Of a stretch of 64,000 nucleotides of DNA, positions 10,016-20,184 are shown piece by piece (positions within the stretch are counted from its first letter, which is position 1; each line of letters begins with the position of its first letter). The DNA is from Anaerovorax odorimutans (GTDB lineage Bacteria > Bacillota > Clostridia > Peptostreptococcales > JAAYPU01). A program made the position numbers and the translations under genes. The stretch is from NCBI GenBank assembly GCA_016841185.1, contig JAENZQ010000014.1, forward strand, positions 28,961-92,960, given 5' to 3'. Below the pieces are notes generated by a model. It saw nothing but the letters and a program-made list of their open reading frames with translations, was not told the origin of the DNA and made no database searches.

Positions 10016-10399
10016 GTGATAGACAATGGATTATTTCTGAACAAGATAGATCCTCAGATTGTGAAAAATATTCAAAAAATTTCTTCATCGGGCGTCGTTC
10101 ATAAAAAGGAAGATGTACCTATTCAAAGAGAGAGTAAAGACAAAAACGAATCAGATCATAAAAAGAAACAGAAGAATTCTAAAAAGGCGAAAGAAAAAGT
10201 CAAAGCACTTAATGATCTGGCTCAAAAAAACAGTTTGGATTTTTTCTTTGTAGCGGAAGAAGAAGACCACCAATTGTATATAAAAGTTTTTGATAAACAG
10301 ACTAATACCTGTATAAGATCCTTTGATGAAAACGAAATAGAAGAGCTTCTAAGCAGGTTGCAGGATTTATCCGGTATTATTGTAGACACTAAAAGATAA
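10016..10399 (+). CDS. Second FlaG-like protein
   Basis: FFFVAEEEDHQLYIKVFDKQTNTCIRSFDENEIEELLSRLQDLSGIIVDTKR; divergent paralogue of the preceding FlaG. Confidence 0.7.
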   Translation: MIDNGLFLNKIDPQIVKNIQKISSSGVVHKKEDVPIQRESKDKNESDHKKKQKNSKKAKEKVKALNDLAQKNSLDFFFVAEEEDHQLYIKVFDKQTNTCIRSFDENEIEELLSRLQDLSGIIVDTKR

Positions 10400-10412
10400 G
10401 GAGTGGCGCTTT

Positions 10413-10781
10413 ATGTATGCGAATGCAGCAAACCCGTTTAATACGTATCGGCAGAATAATATAAATACGGCATCCCAGGGAAAGCTTATCTTAATGTTGT
10501 ATGAAGGTGCAATAAAATTCTGCAGGTTGGCTGAAATGGCCATTGATGAAAAAAATATCGAAAAAAGACACAATAATCTTAGGAAAGCAAAGAATATTAT
10601 CAAAGAATTATCTCTTACCCTTAACAGAGAGGTAGATTTTTCCGAGCAGTTGGGTGCTTTATATGCTTATATGGAAAGAGGGCTGATTTCAGCTAATATT
10701 CATAATGATAAAAATAAGATCAAAGAAGTTAAGACCATGCTGGAAGAATTAAAAGATGCTTGGGAGCAGATTATAAATTAG
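10413..10781 (+). CDS. fliS: Flagellin chaperone FliS
   Basis: NPFNTYRQNNINTASQGKLILMLYEGAIKFCRLAEMAI. Confidence 0.95.
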   Translation: MYANAANPFNTYRQNNINTASQGKLILMLYEGAIKFCRLAEMAIDEKNIEKRHNNLRKAKNIIKELSLTLNREVDFSEQLGALYAYMERGLISANIHNDKNKIKEVKTMLEELKDAWEQIIN

Positions 10782-10822
10782 ACAAGATTCGACACAATAT
10801 ATTGTAGAAAGAGAAAAGTTTG

Positions 10823-10858
10823 TGCAGGCAAATGTCATTTTTGCTTGCATTTTTTTTG
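10823..10858 (+). terminator. Rho-independent terminator after fliS
   Basis: tgcaggcaaa / tttgcttgca stem followed by 8 Ts. Confidence 0.8.
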
Positions 10859-10945
10859 TAAACCGATATACTAAAAATAGGTTGAATTAGAAAAATTGTT
10901 ATGAAGGTATCGTTATTTATTGATCAGGGGGGGTACGGAGTACAA

Positions 10946-11353
10946 ATGAGTACAATAAATGACCGGACGATGCAGTTGATCAACAAAGCTTTGAATGCTG
11001 CCGTATGCAGAAATGAAGCAATTTCCAATAACATTGCAAATGTAAATACGAGAAACTATAAAGCCAACCGTGTTTTATTCGAGGAAGAATTGAAAAATGC
11101 AATGGATGGACTGAAAGGCAAATTACATACAACTCACAGCAAACATATCAATATAAGCAAATCTATTGAGGATATTACCCCGAAGGTGGTAAAAGACACA
11201 ACCACCAGTATGAGATTGGATGGCAATAATGTGGACATCGATATCGAAAATGCAAATCTTGCTGCAAATCAGCTTTTATACAATGCATTGATACAGCAAG
11301 CCAGTAAAAAGATATCGGTACTTCGTCATGTCATTAGTGAAGGGAGCAGGTAA
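10946..11353 (+). CDS. flgB: Flagellar basal-body rod protein FlgB
   Basis: MSTINDRTMQLINKALNAAVCRNEAISNNIANVNTRNYKANRVLFEEEL; ATG10946 more plausible than 10901. Confidence 0.94.
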   Translation: MSTINDRTMQLINKALNAAVCRNEAISNNIANVNTRNYKANRVLFEEELKNAMDGLKGKLHTTHSKHINISKSIEDITPKVVKDTTTSMRLDGNNVDIDIENANLAANQLLYNALIQQASKKISVLRHVISEGSR

Positions 11354-11355
11354 GT

Positions 11356-11787
11356 ATGCGGATTTTTGATACTTTTAAAATTAGTGCCAGCGGTATGACA
11401 GCTGAGAAGCTGAGAATGGACACCGTTGCATCCAATATTGCCAATGCAACTACTACCCGAACAGAAGACGGCGGACCTTACAGAAGGAAAGTTGCCGTAT
11501 TCAAAGAGAATCTTGAAAGGGAACTGGACCGTATATCGGGAAGGTCCGAAGTTGTTTCCAGAGGTGTAAAGGTTGACGCTATTACAGAAGACCCGACACC
11601 TTTCAGGCTGGTATATGACCCTGAGCATCCCGATGCAAATGAGGAAGGTTATGTTGAAATGCCAAACGTAAATGTTCTCAATGAAATGGTGGATATGATC
11701 GCAGCTACCCGGGCTTATGAAGCAAATATAACAGCATTGAATGCTTCAAAGGCAATGTTTTTAAAAGCACTGGAAATCGGTAGATAG
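11356..11787 (+). CDS. flgC: Flagellar basal-body rod protein FlgC
   Basis: FDTFKISASGMTAEKLRMDTVASNIANATTTR; YVEMPNVNVLNEMVDMIAATRAYEANI. Confidence 0.96.
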   Translation: MRIFDTFKISASGMTAEKLRMDTVASNIANATTTRTEDGGPYRRKVAVFKENLERELDRISGRSEVVSRGVKVDAITEDPTPFRLVYDPEHPDANEEGYVEMPNVNVLNEMVDMIAATRAYEANITALNASKAMFLKALEIGR

Positions 11788-11798
11788 GAGGTTGCTAT

Positions 11799-12101
11799 AT
11801 GAGTACGGTTAATACCATAGAAGGATTAGGATTAAAAGATCCTCCTGAAATTAAAAAAAATAATAATACGGATGACAACGAACTTTCTCTTAAGGAAATC
11901 CTTAATGAAAAGTTAAAAGATATCAATGATCTGCAGATAAAATCAAATGAAGGCACCCAACAGCTTATTACCGGCGAAGCGGATAATGTTCATGAAATCT
12001 TGCTGAACACGGAAGAAGCAGTGCTGGCCTTGGAACTGGCTGTCAAGGTGAGAAATAAAATGGTAGAAGCCTACCAGGAAGTCATGAAGATGCAGATATA
12101 G
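11799..12101 (+). CDS. fliE: Flagellar hook-basal body protein FliE
   Basis: Position flgC-fliE-fliF; EAVLALELAVKVRNKMVEAYQEVMKMQI C-terminus. Confidence 0.92.
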   Translation: MSTVNTIEGLGLKDPPEIKKNNNTDDNELSLKEILNEKLKDINDLQIKSNEGTQQLITGEADNVHEILLNTEEAVLALELAVKVRNKMVEAYQEVMKMQI

Positions 12102-12205
12102 AATATGTCCATGACAAGCCGTAAGAAAGTAATATATTATTTTCCATAAAAATGATGATTTGATGGGGATATTTTCTGATTTAAATATAAGGGAGTCTAC
12201 TCTAT

Positions 12206-13777
12206 ATGCAATGGCTTAAGAATTTTATGGAAAGATTACATACTACATGGAGCAATATGACAAGTGGGAAACGGCTCGCACTGATAAGCGTGGGAGTAGC
12301 TTTTATTGTCTCATTAACCATGTATTATTTTGTTTTTGGAAGAGTCAGTTATGTTCCGCTTTTTACGGATCTGACTGTTACGGATTCCGCAAAGGTAGTT
12401 CAGAAACTGGACGAGATGGGAGTCGGTGACTATAAGATAGAGGCAGGTGGTACTACCATATCCGTTCCGGAGGAGCAGGTAGACCGTTTGCGCATTGACC
12501 TTGCAAATGACGGAGCTCTTCCATCAAATGGGGCAGGGTTTGAATTGTTTGACGAGGCAAGCTTTACCCTTACCAGCGAGGAACGGGAGATCATGTTCCA
12601 GCGCGCCGTACAGGGAGAACTTCAACGTGCCATCATGTCTCTGGAAGAAGTAAATTTTGCGACAGTGATTCTTTCCATGCCGGTAGATTCACTGTTTGCA
12701 AGTGAAGAGAAATCCGGCAGTGCATCCGTACTGTTAAGATTGAATGCTTTCAAAAAGTTAGAACCTCAGCAGGTAAGAGGGATCATTGCTCTGGTATCGG
12801 GAGCTGTCAAAGGAATCCCGCCCGAGAATGTTCAGGTTATTGATACGGAATTGAATTATTTAAGTTTAGGACTTAATGAGAGTGAAGATTTAGTCAGCGT
12901 TCAGGAAACAGGGAACCGTATCAGTCTGAAACAGAATTTTGAAAATACATTGGCCAATGATCTGCAGGAGATGCTGGAAACGGCTCTTGGAAGCGGAAAA
13001 GTGGTTGTTAAGGTCAACGCAGAATTGAATTTTAACACCGAAGAAAAAACGGTTATTACTTACGGAGATACACCGGCTTTAAGAAGCATTCAGGAAAGTA
13101 TCCGTCTCGAGGACGGTCAGGAACAGGACCTGAGTCTGAGTCCGGTGGACAACAATATTCAGTATTATGGAGAGAATACGGATCAGATTGCAGAGATACC
13201 CGGTTTAAGCAATTATGAAAATATTCGTAATTATGAAATAGATGAGACACAGGTACATACCATTAAAGCACCCGGAGAAGTAATCCGATTAACGACTTCG
13301 GTTATTTACGACGGAGATCTGTCTGATGAAAGAAAAGAAGCCATAGAAAACATCGTAATGGGAGCGGTGGGTTTTGATGCGTTAAGAGGAGATGCCATCA
13401 ATGTCGAGGGTTTGACATTTGACCGGACTTCGGAAGTAGAGCTTAAAAAAGCAATGGAAGAAGCAGAAACGGCTTATCAGGCTGAAATGAAAAAGCAGTC
13501 CATTATCAGATATGTGGGAATGGGCGTCGGTTCTTTACTGTTCTTGATTTTCTTCATTATCATACTCATAAAAATGAGAAGGTCTTCAAAGGCTGAAAGT
13601 GAAGCCGAGGCAGCAGTTCAGCCCATGGCCATAGAGGAAATGATTCAGGATGTATCATCAAAACTGACTCAGACCGAGGACGATGGTACGGAAACCGAGA
13701 TAAAAGAGTATGCCAATGAGTCACCTGAAAAGGTGGCAGACATTGTAAGGACTTGGATATTAAAGGATGAGGGGTAA
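12206..13777 (+). CDS. fliF: Flagellar MS-ring protein FliF
   Basis: YVPLFTDLTVTDSAKVVQKLDEMGVGDYKIEAGGTTISVPEEQVDRLRIDLANDGALPSNGAGFELFD. Confidence 0.97.
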   Translation: MQWLKNFMERLHTTWSNMTSGKRLALISVGVAFIVSLTMYYFVFGRVSYVPLFTDLTVTDSAKVVQKLDEMGVGDYKIEAGGTTISVPEEQVDRLRIDLANDGALPSNGAGFELFDEASFTLTSEEREIMFQRAVQGELQRAIMSLEEVNFATVILSMPVDSLFASEEKSGSASVLLRLNAFKKLEPQQVRGIIALVSGAVKGIPPENVQVIDTELNYLSLGLNESEDLVSVQETGNRISLKQNFENTLANDLQEMLETALGSGKVVVKVNAELNFNTEEKTVITYGDTPALRSIQESIRLEDGQEQDLSLSPVDNNIQYYGENTDQIAEIPGLSNYENIRNYEIDETQVHTIKAPGEVIRLTTSVIYDGDLSDERKEAIENIVMGAVGFDALRGDAINVEGLTFDRTSEVELKKAMEEAETAYQAEMKKQSIIRYVGMGVGSLLFLIFFIIILIKMRRSSKAESEAEAAVQPMAIEEMIQDVSSKLTQTEDDGTETEIKEYANESPEKVADIVRTWILKDEG

Positions 13778-13783
13778 TGCGAT

Positions 13784-14797
13784 ATGCAGGTTGCACAGAC
13801 ACTTACGGGAGTTGAGAAAGCAGCAGTTCTGATGATTACGTTAGGGCCTGATTTGTCGTCTAAAATATTAAAGATGCTTCCGGAATCTATGATCGAAAAA
13901 ATTACATTTGAGATTGCAAATATAACACAGGTGGAACCAACGGTAAAAGACGAAATACTAACGGAATTTATAGAGACACAGCGTGCCAGTCAATACATAA
14001 AAGAAGGAGGTCTGGATTATGCCAGAAATCTCCTGACTAAGGCCCTGGGGTCTAAAAAAGCTGAAGAAATACTGGCAAATTCCGAGCGGCTCGCTCAGAA
14101 AAGAAAGCCGTTTATACTGGCGAGGAAAACGGATCCCCTTCAGCTGTTAAAAACCATTGTCAATGAGCACCCCCAGACCATTGCACTCATATTGTGTTTC
14201 CTCCAATCTGACAAAGCGGCTCAGATCATTTCAGGCCTGCCTGACGAAATAAAAGCAGATGTCGCTTACAGGATTGCAACCATGAATAAAACATCTCCAA
14301 AAGTGATCAAACAGGTAGAACAGATTCTGGATAAAAAGCTTTCCAATGTTTTAGACGGCAATTTTGAATCTTACGGCGGCATCCAGACATTGGTTGAGAT
14401 ATTGAACTCAGCGAATCGGGGTACGGAAAAAAGCATACTGGAAAGCCTGGAGCAGGAAGATGCGGACCTGGCAGAAGAGATCAAGGACAGCATGTTTGTC
14501 TTCGAAGATATCATTAATCTTGACAACATTTATGTTCAGCGTGTACTCAGAGATGTGGACAACAGTGATCTGGCATTGGCTCTAAAGGGTGCGTCAAAAG
14601 AGGTGGCCGACCATATTTATGGCAATATTTCCAAACGTGCGGCTGAGACATTGAAAGAAGACATTGAATTTATGGGTCCTGTCAGAATAACCGCAGTAGA
14701 GGAGGCCCAGCATAAAATTGTGGGTGTTATCAGAAGGCTTGATGAAGCGGGAGAGATTATAATCAGCAGAGGTGATCAGGGTGAAGTCGTTGTATAA
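13784..14797 (+). CDS. fliG: Flagellar motor switch protein FliG
   Basis: LTGVEKAAVLMITLGPDLSSKILKML; NEHPQTIALIL; MFVFEDIINLDN. Confidence 0.97.
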   Translation: MQVAQTLTGVEKAAVLMITLGPDLSSKILKMLPESMIEKITFEIANITQVEPTVKDEILTEFIETQRASQYIKEGGLDYARNLLTKALGSKKAEEILANSERLAQKRKPFILARKTDPLQLLKTIVNEHPQTIALILCFLQSDKAAQIISGLPDEIKADVAYRIATMNKTSPKVIKQVEQILDKKLSNVLDGNFESYGGIQTLVEILNSANRGTEKSILESLEQEDADLAEEIKDSMFVFEDIINLDNIYVQRVLRDVDNSDLALALKGASKEVADHIYGNISKRAAETLKEDIEFMGPVRITAVEEAQHKIVGVIRRLDEAGEIIISRGDQGEVVV

Positions 14798-15530
14798 AAT
14801 CATAAAAAATTCCGACAGCTTTGAAGAAAGAAAATCCTGTGTTGTTCCCGTAGCAGAAATTGTTACCGTATCAACGGCTGCCTCATCCGATGATTCTGGT
14901 GAAAATGTGAATGATATCATCGAAGAAGCAGAAAAAGAAGCATCCAGAATCATTGAAGCAGCAAAAATTCAGGCAAAACAGGATGCTCAGGCTGTTTTGG
15001 AAGAGCTTAAAGAAAAAACTTACCAGGAAGCTTATAAAAGCGGATTTGAGAAAGGCCGAAAGGAAGGATATGATACAGGGCATGCTGAGGGTATAAAAGA
15101 ATGTGAATCACTGAGGGATCAGGCAAAAAAGGTTTTAAAAAATGCCCATGAACAGGCATTGCAGATAATAGAAAAAAATGAGGGAGAGATTATCGAGTTG
15201 TCTGTTTATATAGCAGAGCAGATATTGCAGACGGCCATTTCCAGAGATGATGCGCCTTTAATGAAAATAGCTCAGGATGCATTCCGGGAATTTAAGGACA
15301 AAAAACATGTGATCATCAGCGTTCATCCAAATAAAAAACCATTTTTTGAAACAAATATCGAAACGCTGAAAAGAGTCTGTCCCTATACTACGGTGACTCT
15401 TCTTGAGGATGAAAAAGTACCGGAAAACGGATGCATCCTTGAAAGCGATTCTCAGGTGGTAGACACCGGGATTGACGGTCAGCTGGAAAAAATAAAGGAA
15501 GCTTTGTTGGAGATGAGACATGACGGATAA
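14772..15530 (+). CDS. fliH: Flagellar assembly protein FliH
   Basis: Coiled coil with GxxxG-type stretch (SGFEKGRKEGYDTGHAEG); position between fliG and fliI. Confidence 0.88.
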   Translation: MIRVKSLYKIIKNSDSFEERKSCVVPVAEIVTVSTAASSDDSGENVNDIIEEAEKEASRIIEAAKIQAKQDAQAVLEELKEKTYQEAYKSGFEKGRKEGYDTGHAEGIKECESLRDQAKKVLKNAHEQALQIIEKNEGEIIELSVYIAEQILQTAISRDDAPLMKIAQDAFREFKDKKHVIISVHPNKKPFFETNIETLKRVCPYTTVTLLEDEKVPENGCILESDSQVVDTGIDGQLEKIKEALLEMRHDG

Positions 15531-16848
15531 AATCCTTTTTGAAAAGTATAAAGAACGTATCCATAACGGCAGGTTCTATAAACGAGAAGGAAAGGTTAAG
15601 CAGGTTATCGGTTTAACCATTCAGGTAGAAGGCATTAAAGCTTTTGTGGGGGAAATATGTGAAATTATTATAGATGAAAAGAGAAAGATTCAGGCTGAGG
15701 TGGTGGGTTTCAGTGAACAAAAAGTTTTGATTATGCCCTTTGGCGAGCTCAGCGGTATCTCACCGGGCTCACGGGTGATTCCTACCGGTAAATGTATGCG
15801 GATAAAGGTAGGGGAGAACCTTTTGGGAAAAGTTCTGAACGGGCTGGGACAGCCCTTCGACAATGAAAAGATCTATCTCACAGAAGAGGTGGACAGCTAT
15901 CAGAATCCGCCCAATGCCCTTACCAGAAAAAGGATAGATCAAATCATGGAGACCGGTATTCGTGCCATTGATGGGCTTATTACAGTGGGTACAGGTCAGC
16001 GCATCGGTATATTTTCAGGAAGCGGTGTGGGCAAAAGCACATTGATAGGAAAGATATGCCGATCTTCCAAAGCAGATGTCAATGTGATTTGTCTTATAGG
16101 CGAAAGAAACAGAGAGCTGCAGAATGTACTGGATATAGATCTGGGAGAAGAAGGGCTTAAAAAGTCCATAGTGGTCTGCGCAACATCGGACCAGCCGCCG
16201 CTTATACGGATCAAAGGCGCCTATACGGGGATTTCCATTGCCGAGTATTTCAGAGATAAAGGTAACAATGTCATGCTCATCATGGATTCTGTGACACGGT
16301 TTGCCATGGCGCAGCGGGAAATAGGACTTGCCATAGGAGAGCCTCCCACGACAAAGGGATATACTCCTTCGGTTTTTGCAATGCTTCCCAAACTTTTTGA
16401 AAGGGCGGGAACATCCGAAATAGGCTCCATAACAGCCTTTTTTACAGTACTGGTTGAAGGGGACGACTTTAACGAACCTATTTCCGACGCGGCAAGGGGA
16501 ATACTGGACGGGCATATTATTTTATCCAGAAAACTTGCAAACCAGAACCATTTTCCTGCTATAGACGTCAATAACAGCATCAGCCGTCTCATGTCCCAGA
16601 TCATTACCGAAAAGCACTCGGAGGCAGCCGCCCGGTTAAGGGATGTAATGGCATTGTATGAAGAGTCGGAAGACCTGATCAATGTAGGGGCTTATGCTAA
16701 AGGCTCAAATCCTAAGCTGGACAGAGCCATTGAATTATATCCGGAGATTATAAAATTTTTGAGACAGAAATTAAATGACAGAAACTCTATGGAAGAAACA
16801 CTGGAATGGATGTATTCAATATTTAATATGGAAAAGAGTGAGTCGTAA
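15520..16848 (+). CDS. fliI: Flagellum-specific ATPase FliI
   Basis: GIFSGSGVGKSTLIGKI Walker A; DSVTRFAMAQREIGLAIGEPPTTKGYTPSVFAMLPKLFERAG. Confidence 0.97.
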   Translation: MTDKILFEKYKERIHNGRFYKREGKVKQVIGLTIQVEGIKAFVGEICEIIIDEKRKIQAEVVGFSEQKVLIMPFGELSGISPGSRVIPTGKCMRIKVGENLLGKVLNGLGQPFDNEKIYLTEEVDSYQNPPNALTRKRIDQIMETGIRAIDGLITVGTGQRIGIFSGSGVGKSTLIGKICRSSKADVNVICLIGERNRELQNVLDIDLGEEGLKKSIVVCATSDQPPLIRIKGAYTGISIAEYFRDKGNNVMLIMDSVTRFAMAQREIGLAIGEPPTTKGYTPSVFAMLPKLFERAGTSEIGSITAFFTVLVEGDDFNEPISDAARGILDGHIILSRKLANQNHFPAIDVNNSISRLMSQIITEKHSEAAARLRDVMALYEESEDLINVGAYAKGSNPKLDRAIELYPEIIKFLRQKLNDRNSMEETLEWMYSIFNMEKSES

Positions 16849-17303
16849 TGGGATTTCAATATTCTCTTGAAAGTGTATTGGAATACAAGAAAAAAGTTGA
16901 GGACAATAAAAAAGAAAAATTCATTCATGCAAACAATCGGTTCAGTGAAGAAACCGGTGTACTGGAAAGTATTCGTGAGCATTATCATGATACATTGGAA
17001 CAGCTCGGTGCAAAAGAAGAGTTTTCTATTCATGAGCAGAAGAATTATATGCAGTATATCATGAATCTCCACCAAAAAATGGAAAAACAAAAAATCCGCA
17101 TAAGTGACTGCAGAAGAAGACGGGATATGGCAAGGACAGAATTGGAAAATGCCCAAAAAGACAGAAAGATAATGGAGAATCTCGAGGAAAAAGAGTTGAA
17201 CCGGTTTAAAGAAGATATGAAAAAAAGAGAAGAAAAAGAATTAAATGAGATTGCTTCCATGGGCTTTGTCAGGCAAAAAAACGAAAAAAACAAAAAAGAT
17301 TGA
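16848..17303 (+). CDS. fliJ: Flagellar FliJ protein
   Basis: FQYSLESVLEYKKKVEDNKKEKF; coiled coil; follows fliI. Confidence 0.85.
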   Translation: MGFQYSLESVLEYKKKVEDNKKEKFIHANNRFSEETGVLESIREHYHDTLEQLGAKEEFSIHEQKNYMQYIMNLHQKMEKQKIRISDCRRRRDMARTELENAQKDRKIMENLEEKELNRFKEDMKKREEKELNEIASMGFVRQKNEKNKKD

Positions 17304-17419
17304 TCATTATATTACAAAGAATTGTTTCCAATCAAGATGATAGTCAAAGGCTGTGATGAATTAAAACTGTCATGTCAGCCATTGCTATATATTATTTTTT
17401 TAGAAAGGAGGTGAGAAAA

Positions 17420-19042
17420 GTGAGTATCCAGGAGATTATGTCAATGCAGCAAGAAGCTGTATCAGGTTTGCTGACGGGCTCAAAATCAAAAGCAACCGGT
17501 TTAGATTTCAACCAATTAATTGCACAGATAATCACTTCAAGCAAAAAGGGAAATTCAGAAGAAACGGCATACAGACCGTTTTCCGGTATGAAGGATCTGT
17601 ATCAGGATTCAAAAATATCTTTAGAAAGCGGTACAGATGTACTTTCACTTATTTCAGGACTGGAACTTTCTGGGAATCTGAATGAAGGGCAAAATGAAAA
17701 GGAGAATGCTTCGGAGCTTTCGGAGTTACAGGCGGTACTTTCATATGCGGTGCAAGGAATATCCCATAGCGATTCAGAGGTACAGAAAGCTTTCATGGAT
17801 ATATTGAATCGATATGCCCGGGAAGAGGGTCATGGCGAAATGAAAGACGTTTCGGACAACATGGCAATACAGTTACAGTTAAAAGCAGAGAATACGACAG
17901 CCTCTTTTAGAGGACCTGAGCAGCATATGGTAAATCTGATTACTCAATGGATGAAAGGAACAGAAAAAGACGGTTTGCCGAATTCTATGGCACAAGAAGG
18001 AGATAGAACGGAAAACCTGCAGAGTCTATTAAATCCCGGTTTACAGAAAAGACAGCAAGAACAAAATGCCGTGGAAAAGCTTCCGGATCAAATATCAAAG
18101 ATGGATTTATTGAAGGAACAGAAAACAAACTTTAGGGAGATATTACAACCCGGCGAAAAAGCACCTGAATTCGCAAAATCTGTTCAGGAATCCGGGAAAA
18201 ATGTTGAAATTTCAACATATACACCTGAAAGTTTCTCGGATTCCATGATAAAACTGAAAGAACTGTCTGAAAAGTTCATCAATGATAATGCTGCAGCCGG
18301 CAATAAAGACATGGGGAAAACAGAAGATCTTTCCTCTAAAATTCAAAAAAATCCGGAGATAACCGGTATATCCGCTCGTTCTGTGAGTGGTGATGATTCC
18401 GCACAGCTTCAGAAAGAGGACCATTCTCAGGGAAAAGCATTTCATGAGAAGGCAACAGACACTTTCAAAAATACCGAGACAGAAGAGCCTACAGACCATT
18501 TAAAACCTTCATTCCATAAATCTGTTGAGACAGATTCTGTGGTGAAGGAAACCAACGGGCAGGAAATTTTGTCCCAATCCGGAAAAGTAAAAAGCAGCAA
18601 TAGCCCTTTGATAAGAAATCTGGGCGACATACAGATGGAAATAATCAAAAAAACCGGACAAATGAGCGAAAAGGAAAAATCCGTTCTGACGGTGAAGCTT
18701 CAGCCGGAAGAACTGGGAAGGATGAAAATAGAGCTTGAATTAAAAGACGGTACCGTTCACGGCAAAATATTCGTTGAAAATGAATCCGCAAAAAACGCAC
18801 TTCAGCAAAATATTCAAGCCATGCGCAGCCAGATGAAAGAGCAGGGGATTTCTGTGGGGAATCTGGAGGTGGATATCGGAAATGAATCTTTCCAAAACTT
18901 TGAAGACCAACAGGAAACGATGAAAGAAGCAAACCGCTCTTTTTGGGGTTCCGGAAAACAATATGAAGCAGCTATCGACGATTTCAATACCGACGTGAAC
19001 AATAATTCGAACATGGTAAACCGACTAAATGCATTGGCGTAA
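17420..19042 (+). CDS. fliK: Flagellar hook-length control protein FliK
   Basis: C-terminal LTVKLQPEELGRMKIELELKDGTVHGKIFVENESAKNALQQNIQAMRSQMKEQGI; GTG17420 has RBS aaaggaggtga. Confidence 0.9.
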   Translation: MSIQEIMSMQQEAVSGLLTGSKSKATGLDFNQLIAQIITSSKKGNSEETAYRPFSGMKDLYQDSKISLESGTDVLSLISGLELSGNLNEGQNEKENASELSELQAVLSYAVQGISHSDSEVQKAFMDILNRYAREEGHGEMKDVSDNMAIQLQLKAENTTASFRGPEQHMVNLITQWMKGTEKDGLPNSMAQEGDRTENLQSLLNPGLQKRQQEQNAVEKLPDQISKMDLLKEQKTNFREILQPGEKAPEFAKSVQESGKNVEISTYTPESFSDSMIKLKELSEKFINDNAAAGNKDMGKTEDLSSKIQKNPEITGISARSVSGDDSAQLQKEDHSQGKAFHEKATDTFKNTETEEPTDHLKPSFHKSVETDSVVKETNGQEILSQSGKVKSSNSPLIRNLGDIQMEIIKKTGQMSEKEKSVLTVKLQPEELGRMKIELELKDGTVHGKIFVENESAKNALQQNIQAMRSQMKEQGISVGNLEVDIGNESFQNFEDQQETMKEANRSFWGSGKQYEAAIDDFNTDVNNNSNMVNRLNALA

Positions 19043-19054
19043 AGGAGTGAGAAT

Positions 19055-19519
19055 ATGCCGGTAGACAGTGTTACATCGACCAGTCAAAACAGTGCGTCAG
19101 ATACAAGCACATATGCAAGTAATCAGTTGAGTGCGGAAGATTTTTTGCAGATCTTGGCTGCCGAACTTCAGTACCAGGATCCTACAAAAGGAATCGATAC
19201 CACCCAATACATTTCACAGCTGGCACAATTAACCTCTGTACAGCAGCTGGAAGAACTCAATACTTCCTTTTCCGATATAATGCTAAAGCAGGATCTGATG
19301 TTGGGAAGTTCTTGGATAGGAAAAGAAGTTGCAGTATATGAGGAAGACGGCACTATCAGTACAGGTGTGGTGGAAGGGTTTGTGGTAACGGATGTAGGCA
19401 TACAAGTATATGTGAATGACAGTCAATACTTATTGAGCCAGATCGTTGCCGTTTCAGGGCAGACGGAGGGCGATTCCGGATCTGATGAATCAGCTGAATC
19501 CACCGGATCGGAAGAATAA
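19055..19519 (+). CDS. flgD: Flagellar hook capping protein FlgD
   Basis: LSAEDFLQILAAELQYQDPTKGIDTTQYISQLAQLTSVQQLEEL. Confidence 0.92.
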   Translation: MPVDSVTSTSQNSASDTSTYASNQLSAEDFLQILAAELQYQDPTKGIDTTQYISQLAQLTSVQQLEELNTSFSDIMLKQDLMLGSSWIGKEVAVYEEDGTISTGVVEGFVVTDVGIQVYVNDSQYLLSQIVAVSGQTEGDSGSDESAESTGSEE

Positions 19520-19537
19520 AACAATTAGAAGGCAGGA

Positions 19538-19942
19538 ATGAAGATGACGTATCGAATCAATACAGGACGTGTGTTTCCGTATGGACCCACGGATAAAAAT
19601 CAAAAGACCAATGCTCCGAAAACAGGGCAGAGTCAGACTTCTTTCAAGGAAATACTCAATAATTCCCTTCAGGAAAAAAATGCGGTCAAAATATCCAGCC
19701 ATGCACAACAGCGGCTGCAGCAGAGAAATATCATACTGAATGAAGAGGATATGGGTATTTTGAAAAATGCCATGGAAAAAGCAGAAATGAAGGGAGCAAG
19801 AGAGTCGGTAATGTTTTATAAAGAGGTTGCTCTGGTCACAAGCATTCAAAACAGAACCATCATTACGGCAGTGGATTCCAAGGGGACCGAAGAGAACATC
19901 TTTACCAATATCGACAGTGCCGTCATCGTACAATCAAAATAA
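19538..19942 (+). CDS. Flagellar operon protein (TIGR02530-type)
   Basis: SSHAQQRLQQRNIILNEEDMGILKNAMEKAEMKGARESVMFYKEVALVTSIQNRTIITAVD. Confidence 0.85.
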   Translation: MKMTYRINTGRVFPYGPTDKNQKTNAPKTGQSQTSFKEILNNSLQEKNAVKISSHAQQRLQQRNIILNEEDMGILKNAMEKAEMKGARESVMFYKEVALVTSIQNRTIITAVDSKGTEENIFTNIDSAVIVQSK

Positions 19943-19997
19943 CAGGCCGGACCTCCTTGAGGAAGCCTGTGTGCTGCGGAGCGAGTGAAGCAGCGCA
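19940..19997 (+). repeat. 58-bp two-hairpin repeat, copy 1 (upstream of flgE1)
   Basis: taacaggccggacctccttgaggaagcctgtgtgctgcggagcgagtgaagcagcgca; 56/58 identical to copy 2 at 21191-21248. Confidence 0.9.
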
Positions 19998-20002
19998 GTA
20001 TC

Positions 20003-20165
20003 ATTTAAGATTTAAGATTTAAGAGTTAAGATTGAATGAGGATTTTGCTCTTGAAATCAAAATCTTAAAGAATCTTAACTAAAGACTTAGTTTACAAAAA
20101 ATTTTAATTGCTTAAAATCTTTATCATGTCATCGCGAGGAGCGGGAGCTCGAAGCGATCTCATAA
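20003..20165 (+). repeat. Composite intergenic repeat (A): atttaag repeats, GATTTTG..CAAAATC hairpin, TGTCATCGCGAGGAGCG box
   Basis: tcatttaagatttaagatttaagagttaag..gaggattttgctcttgaaatcaaaatctt..tgtcatcgcgaggagcgggagctcgaagcgatctc. Confidence 0.75.
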
Positions 20166-20184
20166 GTCTATAAACAAAAGGGCA

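Noticed and set aside
10844-10878. Sigma-A promoter (TTGCAT-N16-TATACT) for flgB overlapping the fliS terminator
   Set aside because: Plausible but the -35 match is imperfect and inside a T-tract; too weak for a feature call.
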